Source: Diadophis punctatus similis (Eukaryota; Chordata; Lepidosauria; Squamata; Dipsadidae). From it: a stretch of DNA of 64,000 bases. The stretch lies in the NCBI GenBank assembly GCA_023053685.1, contig JALIGW010000028.1, forward strand, positions 5,726,001 through 5,790,000, written 5' to 3'. The translations under genes and the position numbers were made by a program. Each line of letters opens with the position of its first letter. Positions within the stretch are counted from its first letter, which is position 1. Below the pieces are notes generated by a model. That model was not told the origin of the DNA, did not search any database, and saw only the letters and a list, made by a program, of their open reading frames with translations. Positions 51,006 to 62,842 of the stretch are shown piece by piece.

Positions 51006-51739
51006 CACTGGCCATCAACCCTATAAAACTGTTATATGCTGGCCTCTTGGACTTAGAAACATTAGTTATTCATAGACAGAAAAATAAAAAGAGGTCTAAT
51101 AATGGAAGAAGGCATAGCCCTCCTGACCCAAGCAATAGCAACAACGCTAAGAAAACAAAACAAGTCATTCCTTAGCCCAATAGGAAAACTAGTGAGGCTC
51201 TCCATATGGTATTAGTTATAAAAATAGTTCTGGCCCAGCTGTTTCTTCCTTCAGTTTCTTGCCTAACAGACTGTTCTGTGAAAAAAAAAGAATTAGTCAC
51301 AGAGGCCAACGGTGAGTCATCTATTGAAGTGACAGAATGCAGATTGTTGTTCACAGGCTCTGCTTCTTTTCATCAAGGTAGACATCTCTGGAATGTCAGA
51401 ATGGGGAAAAAATGAAGGTCATCTCACTTCCAGCCATTGCTGCTCAACGAATCTGTGTACTTCATCTTTTCCTTAATTCAGCGGAAAGGCATTTTAGATA
51501 AGAAGCTTAGGTTGTCAGAACTGGTGAAATACTTAGCCAGATCCCTTTGCGTGTTTTAAACAGTTGCATTACAATAGACACACATGTGACCTACTACTAC
51601 AGTAGAGATACACATTTTCCATATTTCCTTTGCATATTTAAAAGCACAATACAGTGACCATTTAATGAGGAGATAAATGTCTAGGATAAACCATGTATTG
51701 CTGCAATTTATATGAATATATTCTACATTAGTTTTGGCT
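51006..51739. other. no recognised feature
   Basis: No named repeat or credible frame. Confidence 0.5.
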
Positions 51740-52205
51740 AGATATCATGTATTATTCTGGGTTTCTTAGAGGCTATAAATAGATCACACATAAGAAATGC
51801 TGTTTTTAAGGATGACCTATCTGACCAAACAGGAGTTTGCAATGTTGAATATCAAGTAGTATAATAATGGTGACCCATATGATATCTTCCATATTTCACC
51901 AAAATGTAACTCCCATCATTCCTAACCATTACTATCGTCATAAGAAGCATGGTGGTTCGTGTGGTTAGGAAGCTGGGTTGGAGGTTAGCAAGCCCATGTT
52001 TGAGACCCGAGTACTGCTGTGGGATGGCATGAACTCTTGGTCTTCACTTTAGCTCCTGCCAGAGACATGAAAAAAAAACCCCAACTGGACGTGCCCTGGG
52101 CAGTAGTAATGTCACCAGCTAATCCTTTCAACCAGGAAGTGCCTTGGTACTTCTGACACACGTCCAATGCGACTATGGTCATTGTGTGATCTTAACAATC
52201 TAACT
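51740..52205. repeat. inverted duplicate, copy 2 (uninterrupted)
   Basis: Reverse complement of 45606-45864 plus 46931-47152. Here the site used by the L1-like insert is empty (ataagaagcatggtggttcg near 51938-51957). The tRNA-like segment is 51945-52030. Just past its right end the F2 element at 52211 begins. Confidence 0.8.
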
Positions 52206-52210
52206 CTTAT

Positions 52211-52641
52211 CAGGGGTGTGTTCTAACTTACCTCGCTGCCGGTTCACTTCCGTGTGGGTGACGCATGCGCAGTGGCAAAAAAAAGCCAAAAACAAGATGG
52301 CGACCGCATGCAAACTGTTGTAAACTCGGCTTCTGCACATGTGCAGAAGAAAAAAAAGAACACCCGGAAAAAATTCCAAAAAAAAAAAATTGGAAAAAAA
52401 AATCCCCTTCCCCCCCAAAGCCAAAAACAAGATGGCAACTGCATGCACAGTGCCGGAAATTTAGCTTTTGTGCATGTGCAGGAAAAAAAACCCGGAAAAA
52501 AATTCCAAAAATAAAGAACCAAAAATAAAGAACCCACGGACCCGAACCGACCAAACTGGTTAGGTGACGTCATCGTGATGTCACCAGCGGATTGCTACCG
52601 TTTTGGGCGAACCAGTCCGAACCGGGAGGAACCCACCTCTG
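52211..52641. mobile_element. hAT-type element, family F2
   Basis: Starts CAGGGGTGTGTTCTAACTTA and ends GGAGGAACCCACCTCTG. Flanks actcttat and attcttac match at 6 of 8. The inside has two copies of a unit with aaaaacaagatggc and gcatgtgcag, separated by A-rich runs. Confidence 0.8.
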
Positions 52642-52649
52642 ATTCTTAC

Positions 52650-53258
52650 TATTCCTATTTCATTTTATTTATTGGTCATCTTTCTTTCTGACTTCTGTTG
52701 ATCTCTAGGTAAAGTTACCTGGGCCCACAATAATTGTGGGAGATTTTGTACATTCCTATTGTTATGAAATCACTCTTGTGCATGCTTTACAACTGTCTCT
52801 CCCCTCCCCAATCAATAATCTTCCATTTAGGCCTATAATGGTTCTCTCTACTATTTTCTGTATATTCGTTTATATTGATTAAACAGAGAAAGATGGAATA
52901 ACATTTGATTGTGTTAATGTCGAGGTTTTTATATAGAAGCATGTAGAATGTGCTACCAATCCTTTCTCTTTAAGAAACTAGTTAAATTGTGAACTGTGTA
53001 CTGGGAATTCTTGAACTTTACCGATTTAGAATTTACTACCAATAAACAATACCAAATGTTATATATTTTTACTTCAGAGGGTCAAAGTCTGTTCCTGCTG
53101 GAAAAACAATAGCATTTGCTTGTATGTAGTAAACCAAGAAATCTTACAGGGGTATTATGCAAGGGGATATGATGAGGGGAGATATTGTCATCAAAATCAT
53201 TACTATTTATGATAGCCAATAATATATAACATTTATGTGGCTGGGCATACTTTTATTT
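52650..53258. other. no recognised feature
   Basis: No named repeat or credible frame. Confidence 0.5.
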
Positions 53259-53340
53259 TTCCTTCCTTCCTTCCTTCCTTCCTTCCTTCCTTCCTTCCTT
53301 CCTTCCTTCCTTCCTTCCTTCCTTCCTTCCTTCCTTCCTT
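53259..53340. repeat. (TTCC)n microsatellite
   Basis: About 20 pure TTCC units, then a CT-rich shoulder to 53385. Confidence 0.97.
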
Positions 53341-54194
53341 CTCTTTTACCCGCTCTTCCTGTATTTCTCTTCTCTCTCTCCTTCCTTATCATTTTAGATA
53401 ACTTTTCTGGCTATAGAGTCCTTCATGTCAAAATACTTAAGATACTTACATACACAATATGTAAATAGGAAGAGATAGGCTGACCTGAAGTAGCAGTACT
53501 GTTTCTTGACTGGGGCTCCCAGATCTGCTTGCAAAAATTTGGGATAACCCCTAGATTGCAGCAAAGCAATTATTTATAGTTTTGCAGGTCTTCACATGAG
53601 CATCCTGTGCATAAAAAAAATCATTAGATGTTGGTTCTTGTGGAAGGCAACTCAGCATCAAACCTTGAAGCTTTATAGAAACCTGAAAAATTGAAGACAT
53701 TACAGATAGAAATCAAAAACATAGAATATGTTTTATGTGCTGAATCAAATTGAAAGTTTTATACAATTCAGGACCCTGTTTTTCAGTGGCCAAGAAGCAG
53801 GACACAAACGCAACAGTATCATCCTATTTATGTTCCCTAGCAATTGATACTGAGAGGGAACACAATGGCTACTATTCATGTCATCTATGCAATATCAAGC
53901 TGGGTACAAATAGCCTTTCAAAGTTATCCACCAAATCTGTGTGCAGAGTAATTGGGAGGACAATTTCTCTTAATTTCTCAAAGGAAGGAACAGTTCTTCA
54001 ATAATCTGTCGGGGTAGGACTCTTCTTTAGTAAGAATATTATTGCTATTAGAAAAAAGAAACTAATGAGAGAAGTTTCTTCATGCTGCCAATCCTTGATT
54101 TTAATATTATTAAATGAGCATTATAATATTTTCTTGCTCGAAGTCAAAAGAACTATCAGACTACATGTACCACTAATAACTACCATAACCAAGA
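53341..54194. other. unclassified; possible retroelement relic
   Basis: A plus-strand frame at 53750-54001 reads like worn LINE-type protein (for example HLCNIKLGTNSLSKL), but I cannot place it in a family. It lies just upstream of the L2-type fragment. Confidence 0.25.
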
Positions 54195-55345
54195 AAAATA
54201 AACTGCCCATATCAATGGGAAGCTCCAATCAAAAAAAAATCTCTCTGGTGGAAAAACAAAACTAGCTATGTAGCAAACTTTAAAAACCACTACAAAAATA
54301 TATGCCACCAAATGAAGACTGGATGCTCCAACTACCACAATAAACAAGAGGAAAACCTTCTGCGCATGAAATCCAACCGCATCTTCTACAATTTTGTAAA
54401 CAACAAACTTAAGGTCTCGAGACCCTTCCCACCCCCTAAAAGGACCTAGCGGTAAAGAATGCAATGATGAAACAGTTAAAGCCAACCTCTTCAACACATT
54501 ATTCGGCTCAGTCTTTATAAACAGCAACGGCTCATGACCAACATTCCCTAGTCATACTACAAATAATTACAATGATTTAACACAAATAGACTTCACAGAA
54601 AATAACATTGAAAAAGCACTACGCAGCCTAAAACCATCTTTATCAATTGGACCTGATGGACTATGTGCATATTTCCTAAAAAAGCTCTCCACTGCTATGG
54701 CTGAACCGCTAAGCATAATCTTTGAAAAATCCTTCAGGACCAGCTCCCTATCATACCTATGGTCACTAGCCACGGTCATCCCCATCTTCAAAAAGGGAGA
54801 TGCCAGCCTAGTTGAAAATTACAGACCAATCTCTTTATGCTGCGTCACCTGCAAAGTCATGGAATCAATCATAAACCAATCCATTACCCTCCATTTAGAA
54901 ACAAACAACTTACTCTCTAACAAGCAATTTGGTTTCAGGGAAAAATTATCCTGTAATCTACAACTACTATACACAAAAACATATGGACTTCAAAACTTGA
55001 CCAGGGCAAAACAATAGACGCAATTTATATATATTTCTGTAAAGCCTTTGACTCAGTGGTACATGACAAACTACTTCTGAAACTAAAATCCTACAGCATC
55101 TCTGGACCCCTACATAACTGGATAGTTGCGTTCTTGTCAAACAGACAACAAGTGGTCAAAATAGGGAGCGCCCTATCAAATCCCGCACCTGTTAACAGCG
55201 GTGTTCCCCAAGGCAGCGTACTAGGACCAACACTCTTTATACTTTATATAAATGACCTTTGCGATCACATTATAAGCCACTGCGTTTTTTTCGCTGATGA
55301 TGTATGCAGTTGCCTTCTTCTCGCAGCCGGATGATCTTGAGGCAG
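54195..55345 (+). mobile_element. L2-type LINE ORF2 fragment with reverse-transcriptase motifs
   Basis: Homology starts near 54230 in a pre-RT region (NHYKNICHQMKTGCSNYH). It runs through ALRSLKPSLSIGPDGLCAYF (about 54615), VIPIFKKGD and NYRPISL (54775-54840), KQFGFR (54922), then a frameshift near 55000, FDSVVHDKL (55050), SGVPQGSVLGPTLFILYIND (55197-55256) and FFADDV (55288-55305). YADD-type catalytic Asp residues are still present. It stops just after that motif and unrelated sequence follows. The endonuclease and 3' end are missing; stops and at least one shift disable it. Confidence 0.88.
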
Positions 55346-55624
55346 TGTCTCAGGGAGATACTGAAGTTATTTTTCTTTTCCCCCAAGCATTCTCCCTCCT
55401 ATCCACCCTCCCCAGAGTTCATGACAGACTGTCACTGCATGTAGCGAAGCACAAGCAAGTGTAAGGTGGCAGCTGACAGTCTCCAAACTTCTCCTTTGAA
55501 AGTGGATTATTTTTTCCTCATATGATTGAATGAAAATGGGTAGGAAAACATTGCAGGAGAATTAGTCTGTTCAACATTAATACAGATCCATTGACATTGT
55601 AGTACATGACAATGTTGTGTAAAC

Positions 55625-55956
55625 CAGGGACGAGTTGCTCATTTACCTTGCTACTGGAGAGTTTGGTGCATGTGCGCGCTATCACGGAAGCAAAATCTTG
55701 CCAAAATCTTGCGAGGGGACGCGTGTGCACACAATTTCGCTGAGATTTTGCTTCCGCGCATGTGTGGAAGCAAAATCTCACCGAAATCTCGTGCGCGCAT
55801 CCCCTCACGAGATTTTGGTGACATTTTGCTTCCGCGCATGCGCAGAAGCAAAAAAGCCCAAAAATTCGGCACCGGAGCAGTTGCGTGCAAACAGCGCCAT
55901 CTGCTGGTCGCTACTGGAACGACAGAGTGGACCGCACCAGTAGGAACCCACCACTG
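55625..55956. mobile_element. hAT-type element, family F2, long palindromic subtype
   Basis: Starts CAGGGACGAGTTGCTCATTT and ends TAGGAACCCACCACTG. An exact 8-bp repeat gtgtaaac flanks it (55617-55624 and 55957-55964). GCGCATGCGC is at 55834-55843. Its left end corresponds to the right end of the copies at 40600 and 42181, so it is in the opposite orientation. Confidence 0.93.
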
Positions 55957-55964
55957 GTGTAAAC

Positions 55965-56395
55965 CATTTCAAGCACTTTTCCTCACCTCAATGAAGGAAC
56001 CTCACTTTACAAAGCTTCTTTTGTGAAGCAATCCTCAAGTATGTACATGCAACACCACTCTACTTCACCAGCACTCTGAGAAACAATGTTGTTTATTGTG
56101 GAAATACATATATAGACAACTTGGGAAACGCTTGAAAGAATTATGCCAAACTTCCTCCACACTTTACTTGTATTTTAGTGCTTTAAAGGAATCCTTTCAA
56201 GTGTCTTCCACAGCTTTATTATGTAGCCATTGTGTTTCATACCCAATGATGCCCTGTCTTCCACTGTTTTCTCTAAACTCTAGCTAAAGCTGTCAAGACT
56301 GTTAGTCAGCATTACCTTTTTAAAATTTACTTTTTAAAAAAGAGCTCATATACAAGTGTTAAAAGTTAAGAGCACAATAATGCTACACGATAACA
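55965..56395. other. no recognised feature
   Basis: No named repeat; short frames only. Confidence 0.5.
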
Positions 56396-56397
56396 TA

Positions 56398-56846
56398 CTG
56401 TATTTTTCGGAGTATAAGACGCACCTTTTTCCTCCCTAAAAGTGGCTGAAAATTTGGGTGCGTCTTATACTTTGAATGTAGCTTTTTCGAAACTTTTTGT
56501 CCAGCCCTAACTAGGTGCTAACGATCTTCCCAGCTCTTACCTTGCAGGCTTTTTCACTGTTACTCTCTCTGAAGAATGTTTTTCCAGCCCTAAGTCTTTG
56601 CAGGGTTTTTTCCATTGCTCTACTTGCTCTGAATAAGTTTTTTTCTAGCCCTAACCAGGTGCTAACGATCTTCCCAGCTCTTATTGTTACTCTCTCTGAA
56701 GAAGGTTTTTTTAAGTCCTAACCAGGTGATAAAATAATAAAATAATGACTAAGGACACTAGCCAGATGAATACCTGGTAGGCAGATTGTTTTCCCCTATT
56801 TTCCTCCCCAAAAACTAAGGTGCGTCGTATACTCTGAAAAATATGG
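56398..56846. mobile_element. Tc-type (Kanga/Tc2-like) element
   Basis: Ends CTGTATTTTTCGGAGTATAA and TATACTCTGAAAAATATGG are inverted repeats with TA on both sides (56396-56397, 56847-56848). It shares ends with 30825-32674. Inside, a unit with aaccaggtgctaacgatctt occurs two to three times, giving an internal tandem structure. No transposase. Confidence 0.82.
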
Positions 56847-56980
56847 TAGTTATTATCAACACACTAAAATTATCTGAAAACAAATGTTTATTACCCATAT
56901 ATCCCTTGTTCATGACTCCTTTAACAAATCAACCCATTAACCAACCATGTAGTATTGGCTAAGCCCAATGTTCTTAGCTG

Positions 56981-57376
56981 TACAGATTATCCTTGACTAA
57001 CAATCATTTGTTTAGAGACTGTTTGAAGTTACAACAGCACTGAAAAAAAGTGACATATGACTGTTTTTTACACTTATGACCTTTGCAGCACCCCTATGGT
57101 CATGTGATCAGAATTGGGATGCTTGGCAACCGGTTCATATTTATGATGGTTGCAGTGTCCCAGGATCATATGATTAACTTTTGAAAACTTCTGACAAGCA
57201 AAGTCAATGGGGAAACCAGATTCACTTAACAACCATGTTACTAACTTAACAACTGCAATGATTCACTTACAATTGAGGAAAGAAAGGTTATAAAATGGGC
57301 CAAAGGTCACTTAACAACTGTCTTACTTAGCAACATAACTTTTGGGCTCAGTTGTAGTCGTAGGTCAAGAACTGTA
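56981..57376. mobile_element. palindromic DNA transposon (MITE)
   Basis: Left end tacagattatccttgacta and right end taggtcaagaactgta are inverted. The body carries paired blocks such as cacttaacaaccatgttact and agtgacatatgactg that recur inverted or tandemly. It is a common squamate-type repeat as I remember it; the superfamily is not certain. No clear target duplication. Confidence 0.65.
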
Positions 57377-57869
57377 CTTGTACTGTACTTGTAAACTCCA
57401 AACTTCAACTACATTAAAAAAAACTTATAATTAACATTTCTGCTATGTCTGCCCTGACTATTTAAATGTTCAGCTCAGGCTAAATTCCATAGCCTCTTAC
57501 ATTCTTGATGGCTTAGATAACTTGATATATTTGTGATGGGAAATTTCAATTTGGGTATGTGCTGTTCCTGAACTATTCTATAGCTTCATTGAATTTCAAA
57601 AAACAAAAAATAAGAATAAAAGATAAATATGCAAGAAAAAAAGAAACAAAAGAAATGTCAGGAAAAAAGCAAGAGGTGCAAAAAGAAAAAAGAAAGAAAA
57701 AGTAAAGAGCATAGAAAAAAACGACTTCTGACTTTATTTGGCACAGATAGTAATAAAAAATACATCAGACTCTAACCCTAACGTTCACAATAGTCTACCT
57801 TATTTCTATAATCCTATATAATTCTAATCATGAAATCCCAAAATTAAAAATTCTTTTTTTTCAGTTTCT
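57377..57869. other. A-rich segment, possible L1 3' region
   Basis: The A-rich plus strand (57600-57720) would be the T-rich 3' part of the minus-strand L1 that follows. No firm motif. Confidence 0.35.
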
Positions 57870-58275
57870 CGCAAAGGTCCCAATGTGGTCAAATAAAGTT
57901 GATCAAAGTCTTTTCTTTAATCAAAGCTGTAAATTTCATCATCTCTGACAACACCATCAGCTGTATCATCCATCCTTCCATTATAAGTATTTGTAAGTTC
58001 TTCCACTTTTGAGCATATAAACGTCTTGCTGCTATTATTATATATAAAAACAAAGTACCTTAAGATCTTTCAATCTATCCATTTTGTCCATTAACCTCAA
58101 AAGAAAAAAAACCTCTAGTTTCAATTGTACATTTATTTTTAAAATTTTCTGAATCAAAATATTTATTCTATTCCAATATTTTCTAGCTTTCCTACATGTT
58201 CACCAAAGATGAAAAAATGTACCCTCAATTTGATTACATTTCCAGCAAATATTTGAAATTCCATTACATTTATCC
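57870..58275 (-). mobile_element. L1 ORF2 C-terminal remnant
   Basis: On the minus strand the broken translation reads EFQIFAGNVIKLRVHFFIFG, matching the CWKC...GTFFHLWW-type block of L1 ORF2, though the key Cys and Trp residues have changed. Farther on are KTFICSKVEELTNTY and EIYSFD segments that fit the C-terminal ARL.AQKW...LI zone. Many stops are present. It pairs in type with 18748-18995. Confidence 0.65.
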
Positions 58276-58789
58276 AGTATCAAAAAGCAGTTGTACTTCA
58301 TTGCTATTCCTGAACTATTTACAGGGTAATTCTGAATCTAGTACTCTATGGAGTACACAATTATCATGCCCACGTATTGTTTTTGTAAACATGGGTAACT
58401 TCTCCCCATGTATAAGATATTTAGCCCATTTCTTTCTGTGATGTTATAATCAAAATTGGGCATAATACAGTACTTGAGATGGCTGTCTCATAGATATGAT
58501 ATATTGTAAGCATTATGGCATTAGAATTTTATTCTGAATTCTGAATTCCTTAATGATTACTAGTATGGAATTTGTCCTTTCCCCAACATCTGTCCCCTGT
58601 TCCTCAAGCTTTCTTGGTCATTGACCACCATGCCAAATTATAACAGCATATAAATAAAATTCAGACTATGTGCTCCAATGTGCCTCAGTTAAACTTGCAT
58701 GTCCTTCTGTCACTGGTTCTTTTACATGCACCCAAGTCAGTGACTTACAAAACCCAAGAGAGCCAAGATAATCCCACAGATCCTTATGC

Positions 58790-58791
<2 letters not shown>
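58276..58791. other. no recognised feature
   Basis: No named repeat. Confidence 0.5.
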
Positions 58792-58838
<47 letters not shown>

Positions 58839-58850
58839 ACACACACACTC
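58792..58850. repeat. (AC)n microsatellite
   Basis: About 29 AC units with one AT interruption. Confidence 0.97.
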
Positions 58851-59264
58851 AAAGCCTAGTACTCACTGCGCACTCTTTCCCTCTTCTACTACACCTACTA
58901 CTTCTACTCCAATTACTACTCTTTGAGAGTCCTACTGCTGGAGAGCAGTATCTTTTTCTATCTGCTTTAGACTGCTTCACAAATCCACAAATTCACTGCC
59001 TTCCCTTTCTTCCAAACACCAACACCCTCAGCTTTTATAATCTACAATTGCTATGCTGACTAGAGAGAGGACTTAATGGGACAAGACAACAGCAGCACAG
59101 GTACTGGCTATTTTGTAGGCAGTCTGTTATCTCACAGCTATTTTACATTTATAATATTTGGATTTCTTTGCCATTTTTATTTCAATTTGTATTAACTAGC
59201 AGATATGATAATTTAAGTAATTGTCAAAAATAAATTCCTTTATTATCTTCATCTACTGTAGAAA
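58851..59264. other. no recognised feature
   Basis: No named repeat. Confidence 0.5.
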
Positions 59265-59291
59265 ATATGTTCTATAACCAATGGTATAGGG

Positions 59292-59743
59292 CCGTGATGG
59301 CGAACCTATGGCACGCGTGCCACAGGTGGCACGCGGAGCCATATCTGAGGGCACGTGAGACGTTGCCCTATGTCAGCTCCAGTGCGCATGCGCGAGCTGG
59401 CCAGCTGATTTTCAGCCTTGGGGATGGCTGTTTTCACCCTCCGGAGGCTTCAGGAGGCTCCCCTGAAGCCTCCGGAGTGCGAAAAATGGCCCAACGGGCA
59501 AACCGGAAGTCTATTTTTCTGAACTTCTGGTTTGCCTGTTGGGCCATTTTTTGCACTCCGGAGGCTTCAGGAGAGCCTGAGGGTGAAAAATGGCCCAACG
59601 GGGGAGGGGGGCACATGCGCGGGGATGCGTGCATGTGCAGTGTGGCACTGTGAGGGGGTGTTGTGTGCCGGCACGTGTGTGCGCTAGCGCGCATGCGCAC
59701 TCCCATTTTTGGCACGCAAGAAGAAAAAGGTTCGCCATCATTG
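59292..59743 (+). mobile_element. hAT (Buster-like) element, family F1, with inner hairpins
   Basis: Starts CCGTGATGGCGAACCTATGG and ends GGTTCGCCATCATTG. An exact 8-bp repeat gtataggg flanks it (59284-59291 and 59744-59751). It has a hairpin at about 59440-59478 (ctccggaggcttcagg arms) and a second with about 37-bp arms at about 59474-59561. GCGCATGCGC occurs twice, at 59384-59393 and 59689-59698. Confidence 0.95.
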
Positions 59744-59791
59744 GTATAGGGTCTCCTGCTTGGCAGTGGTTGGATTAGAAGACCTCCAACA

Positions 59792-60101
59792 CAGGGGTGG
59801 GTTCCTCCCAGTTCAGACCGGATCTCCTGAACCGGTAGCAACCTGCTGATGACATCACTGTCAGTGCCGTTCCGTGCATGCCACCATTTTTTGGGGAATT
59901 TTTCCCCTTCCGTGGCTTCAAAAAGGGCCCTCCCACCCGCCCGTGCGTGAATTTTGAGCTTTATTTCTTCACCCAAAGCACAGCTTCATTCTTGGGCACA
60001 TTCTTGCTTCTGAGCATGCGTGGAAGTCAAATAGCACGAAGGGACACGCATGAAACATCGCAATGAGAACCGGTAGCGAAGGTAAGTGGAACCCACCCCT
60101 G
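59792..60101. mobile_element. hAT-type element, family F2
   Basis: Starts CAGGGGTGGGTTCCTCCCAG and ends GGAACCCACCCCTG. Flanks ctccaaca (59784-59791) and ctccaagg (60102-60109) differ in the last two bases; CR1 shows ctccaagg was the original. Confidence 0.9.
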
Positions 60102-60135
60102 CTCCAAGGTCTGTTCCAACTCTGTTATTCTATAT

Positions 60136-61223
60136 TCAAAAATGTTTACCAAAGAAGTTTCTCCTTTTTTGTTCTTCTGTTCTCACCCCAGCGGGAGGAT
60201 GCTGTAATTTATGAAAGTCATCCTGAGAGAAAGCTATCACTAGAAGTAATAAATGCAATGTGGGAATAATTGAAGCAACATCTGCTTCAAATTCAATAAA
60301 AGTTTTGCATCTGTCCTAAAAAATATTATATGGCTGGAAAAAACAATTATATAGAAAAAGGAGGTTGCTTCAGTGGCTAAGTATTTGTTCAAATCAAATA
60401 GACATTTTGAAGCAATTATTCATTAGATTTTAGATTTCTCTATCTCCAAACAAAAACTAATGAAGTTAAATAATAAGCACACAAAGTTATACAGGTATAT
60501 AATTTTCTCACACATATAGCTACATATTCACATATACATACACGTCAGAATATTGCATCAAAAGTTGAAATTACTAGCTTGAAGCTATTAGTCAAATTTG
60601 CATCTCTGCAGATTTGATGCTTAACTTGGAACTTTTTTTAAATTCTTGGCAAAGTCATGCATATTTTCTCTGGTCAAACATGTCAATATTAGCAAAGTGC
60701 AATGAACATTGAGTTTCGTCATTTTCCATGGAAAGCAGCGGTATGCGGTGTTTATATTACTCTTCTCAACAACAACAAAAATCTAAAGGTTATTCATCTT
60801 TGGAGTGAAATAAGACTTTGTACTCAATTCACTTGCATTTTTAAAAAGAATCTCTGTTTAACCAACTATAGCTCTAAAGTATTCCTAATTTTCCAAAAGT
60901 ACAGGTGTTGTTTTAGATATACATAGAAATATTTTACTGAAATAACTTTTTTTTAAACTTCTTGTGGAAAATCTCTAAAAGCCAAAATAATTGCTTTTTA
61001 TCTATAAATTATAATCTGCTTGTATACTAATATTGTCTAATAGTCTTTTTTTGTAGCACAGGAAAAAGGTTGTACAATAGACGGGACAAAATGGATACTG
61101 CAATGCTGTTGGATCTGAAAAGCCAATGTGACTTGCTTAAGATTGCATAGTTAAAGAAATAATAGCTTTCTGGATTTTTGCTTAATTAACACTTGATTTG
61201 GGCAAAATAGCCTTGTACTTAGT
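60136..61223. other. no recognised feature
   Basis: About 1.1 kb of AT-rich DNA with no named repeat. Confidence 0.5.
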
Positions 61224-61231
61224 TCCTAGAT

Positions 61232-62085
61232 CAGTGGTGGCCAATCTTAAGCATACCATGCACCAATTTTTTCACAGACGAATTCAGATGCGCCATACAA
61301 CTCAAGCACATTTTTTACCTTCTTACTTTCACGTTTGGGGTTGTAAAATAGGGATAGGGGTAGGATCTGCTTTGCTTAAGGGAGGACAAGGAATAACTTA
61401 ATCACGCAATTCAATTTTCTTTTGCACTGTAATGGATAACAGGAATTTAAGCATAGAAAAGTATAAAACTAAAAAAAGTGAAAAAGAACAAATAGATCAC
61501 AAGTACGTTCGTCGTATCACACAGAATATCAATTATGTGGAATTTGAATTCTATGTTCGTGTCAAGAAAAAGTAGTGGCGCTCTTCTTTGACAAACGTAA
61601 TATATATTTAATCTTGAATCTGTCTTTCAATCACTCTCAATACAAAAACCATGCTAGTACACTCAATAAAACACTGCTTCAAACTCCACACCACAATGGC
61701 TCACTCAGAACTGACTGACCATATTGAATGCTCATCGCTCATTCGCACGTGACTTCAAACACATGATGTGTTGCTAGTGCGTGGTGTTTGCGATCGTTTG
61801 AGCAGGAACGCGCAATGGCAACACCAATAAAAATATTCATACGTTTGTAAACCCGCCTAAAGTAACATCTCACAAGTTCCATTCTAAGTTTCAGACACCG
61901 AGAAGTTGAACATTACCGAAGGCTGTACGAATTGAACTGAGATCACTTTGGTGTTGAAAATATTAAGATGGATTCAGTTATGACACCTATTTTAAAAAAA
62001 TAAGTAGGCGCAAGGATGCAATGCACCACTTGTAATCATCCAATGCACCACATTTGGCGCATGCACCACGGTTTGGCCACCCCTG
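61232..62085. mobile_element. 854-bp hAT-type element, separate family
   Basis: Starts CAGTGGTGGCCAATCTTAAG and ends GGTTTGGCCACCCCTG. Flanks tcctagat (61224-61231) and ccctagat (62086-62093) differ at one base and have a central TA. Inner blocks near the ends (ccatgcaccaa; caatgcaccac) suggest subterminal repeats. No transposase homology seen. Confidence 0.8.
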
Positions 62086-62093
62086 CCCTAGAT

Positions 62094-62834
62094 GTTTGCT
62101 GTTATATTTGGGATAGAAAATACAAACTAGCCAAATACAAAGAGACAAGTATTTATGCCTTCATATATTTTGTGACTCTCTTTATCATGGGATTTTCTTA
62201 AACTGGATATCATATGGTATGTGAAATAAAGAAAATTTTCAGCATGACATTTCATAGGATGAATATGTTCTAAATAATCTGGAGATGAAGCAGAAATAAG
62301 ACACAACTTCTTATAGGTAGATGTAGTATGTATTTGTAAACACCAGTAACATAAATAATTAAAAACTCAAAAATTGTTTAATAAGAATCAGCAAGCTTCT
62401 AAAATGCTGAATCTATGATTTAGAAAAGTTTTGTTTTGAAGAACTCAGATATTAGAAAATTTCATTCATTCCCCAGCAGTGATTTCCACTACAACCAGAT
62501 GACCATCCATAATATGCAATCCACCATTTACTGGCATTAAAGTCTACCAATTTAACATTTGCTGCCCCATCAACCTCAACTATTCTGTCTCAACAAGACT
62601 GAGTAAGTGGTGCTGTACTTAAAGATTTAATTCAGGCAAGTTAAGCAAAGTAACCAATGGGTTCTCTTGGGTCCAAACACTAAGCATTACTTGCTACTAG
62701 GGAAATCAAATCACTCTCCTTAATGCAGGGTTGGGCAAGATGGGATGTGTTTAGTCAGATGCTTTAAACTATGAGTTTAACCACCTTTCAAGTTAGCTAA
62801 CAGTCACTTGAGTTAGGGCAACTTCTGAACACAG
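62094..62834. other. no recognised feature
   Basis: No named repeat or credible frame. Confidence 0.5.
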
Positions 62835-62842
62835 ATCTAGTG

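Larger units (their letters stand above)
59265..60135 (+). mobile_element. CR1 tail stump hit by two hAT elements
   Basis: CR1 tail pieces are 59278-59291 (caatggtataggg), 59744-59791 (gtatagggtctcctgcttgg to gacctcca) and 60102-60135 (ctccaaggtctgttccaact, then ctgttattc). Joined, they give about 85 bp of CR1 tail in order. The gaps are the F1 and F2 elements described separately. Confidence 0.9.

Noticed and set aside
53750..54001. Zinc-finger-like frame (CHLCNIK)
   Set aside because: One C-x2-C without the matching His pair. The context is LINE debris, not a zinc-finger gene.
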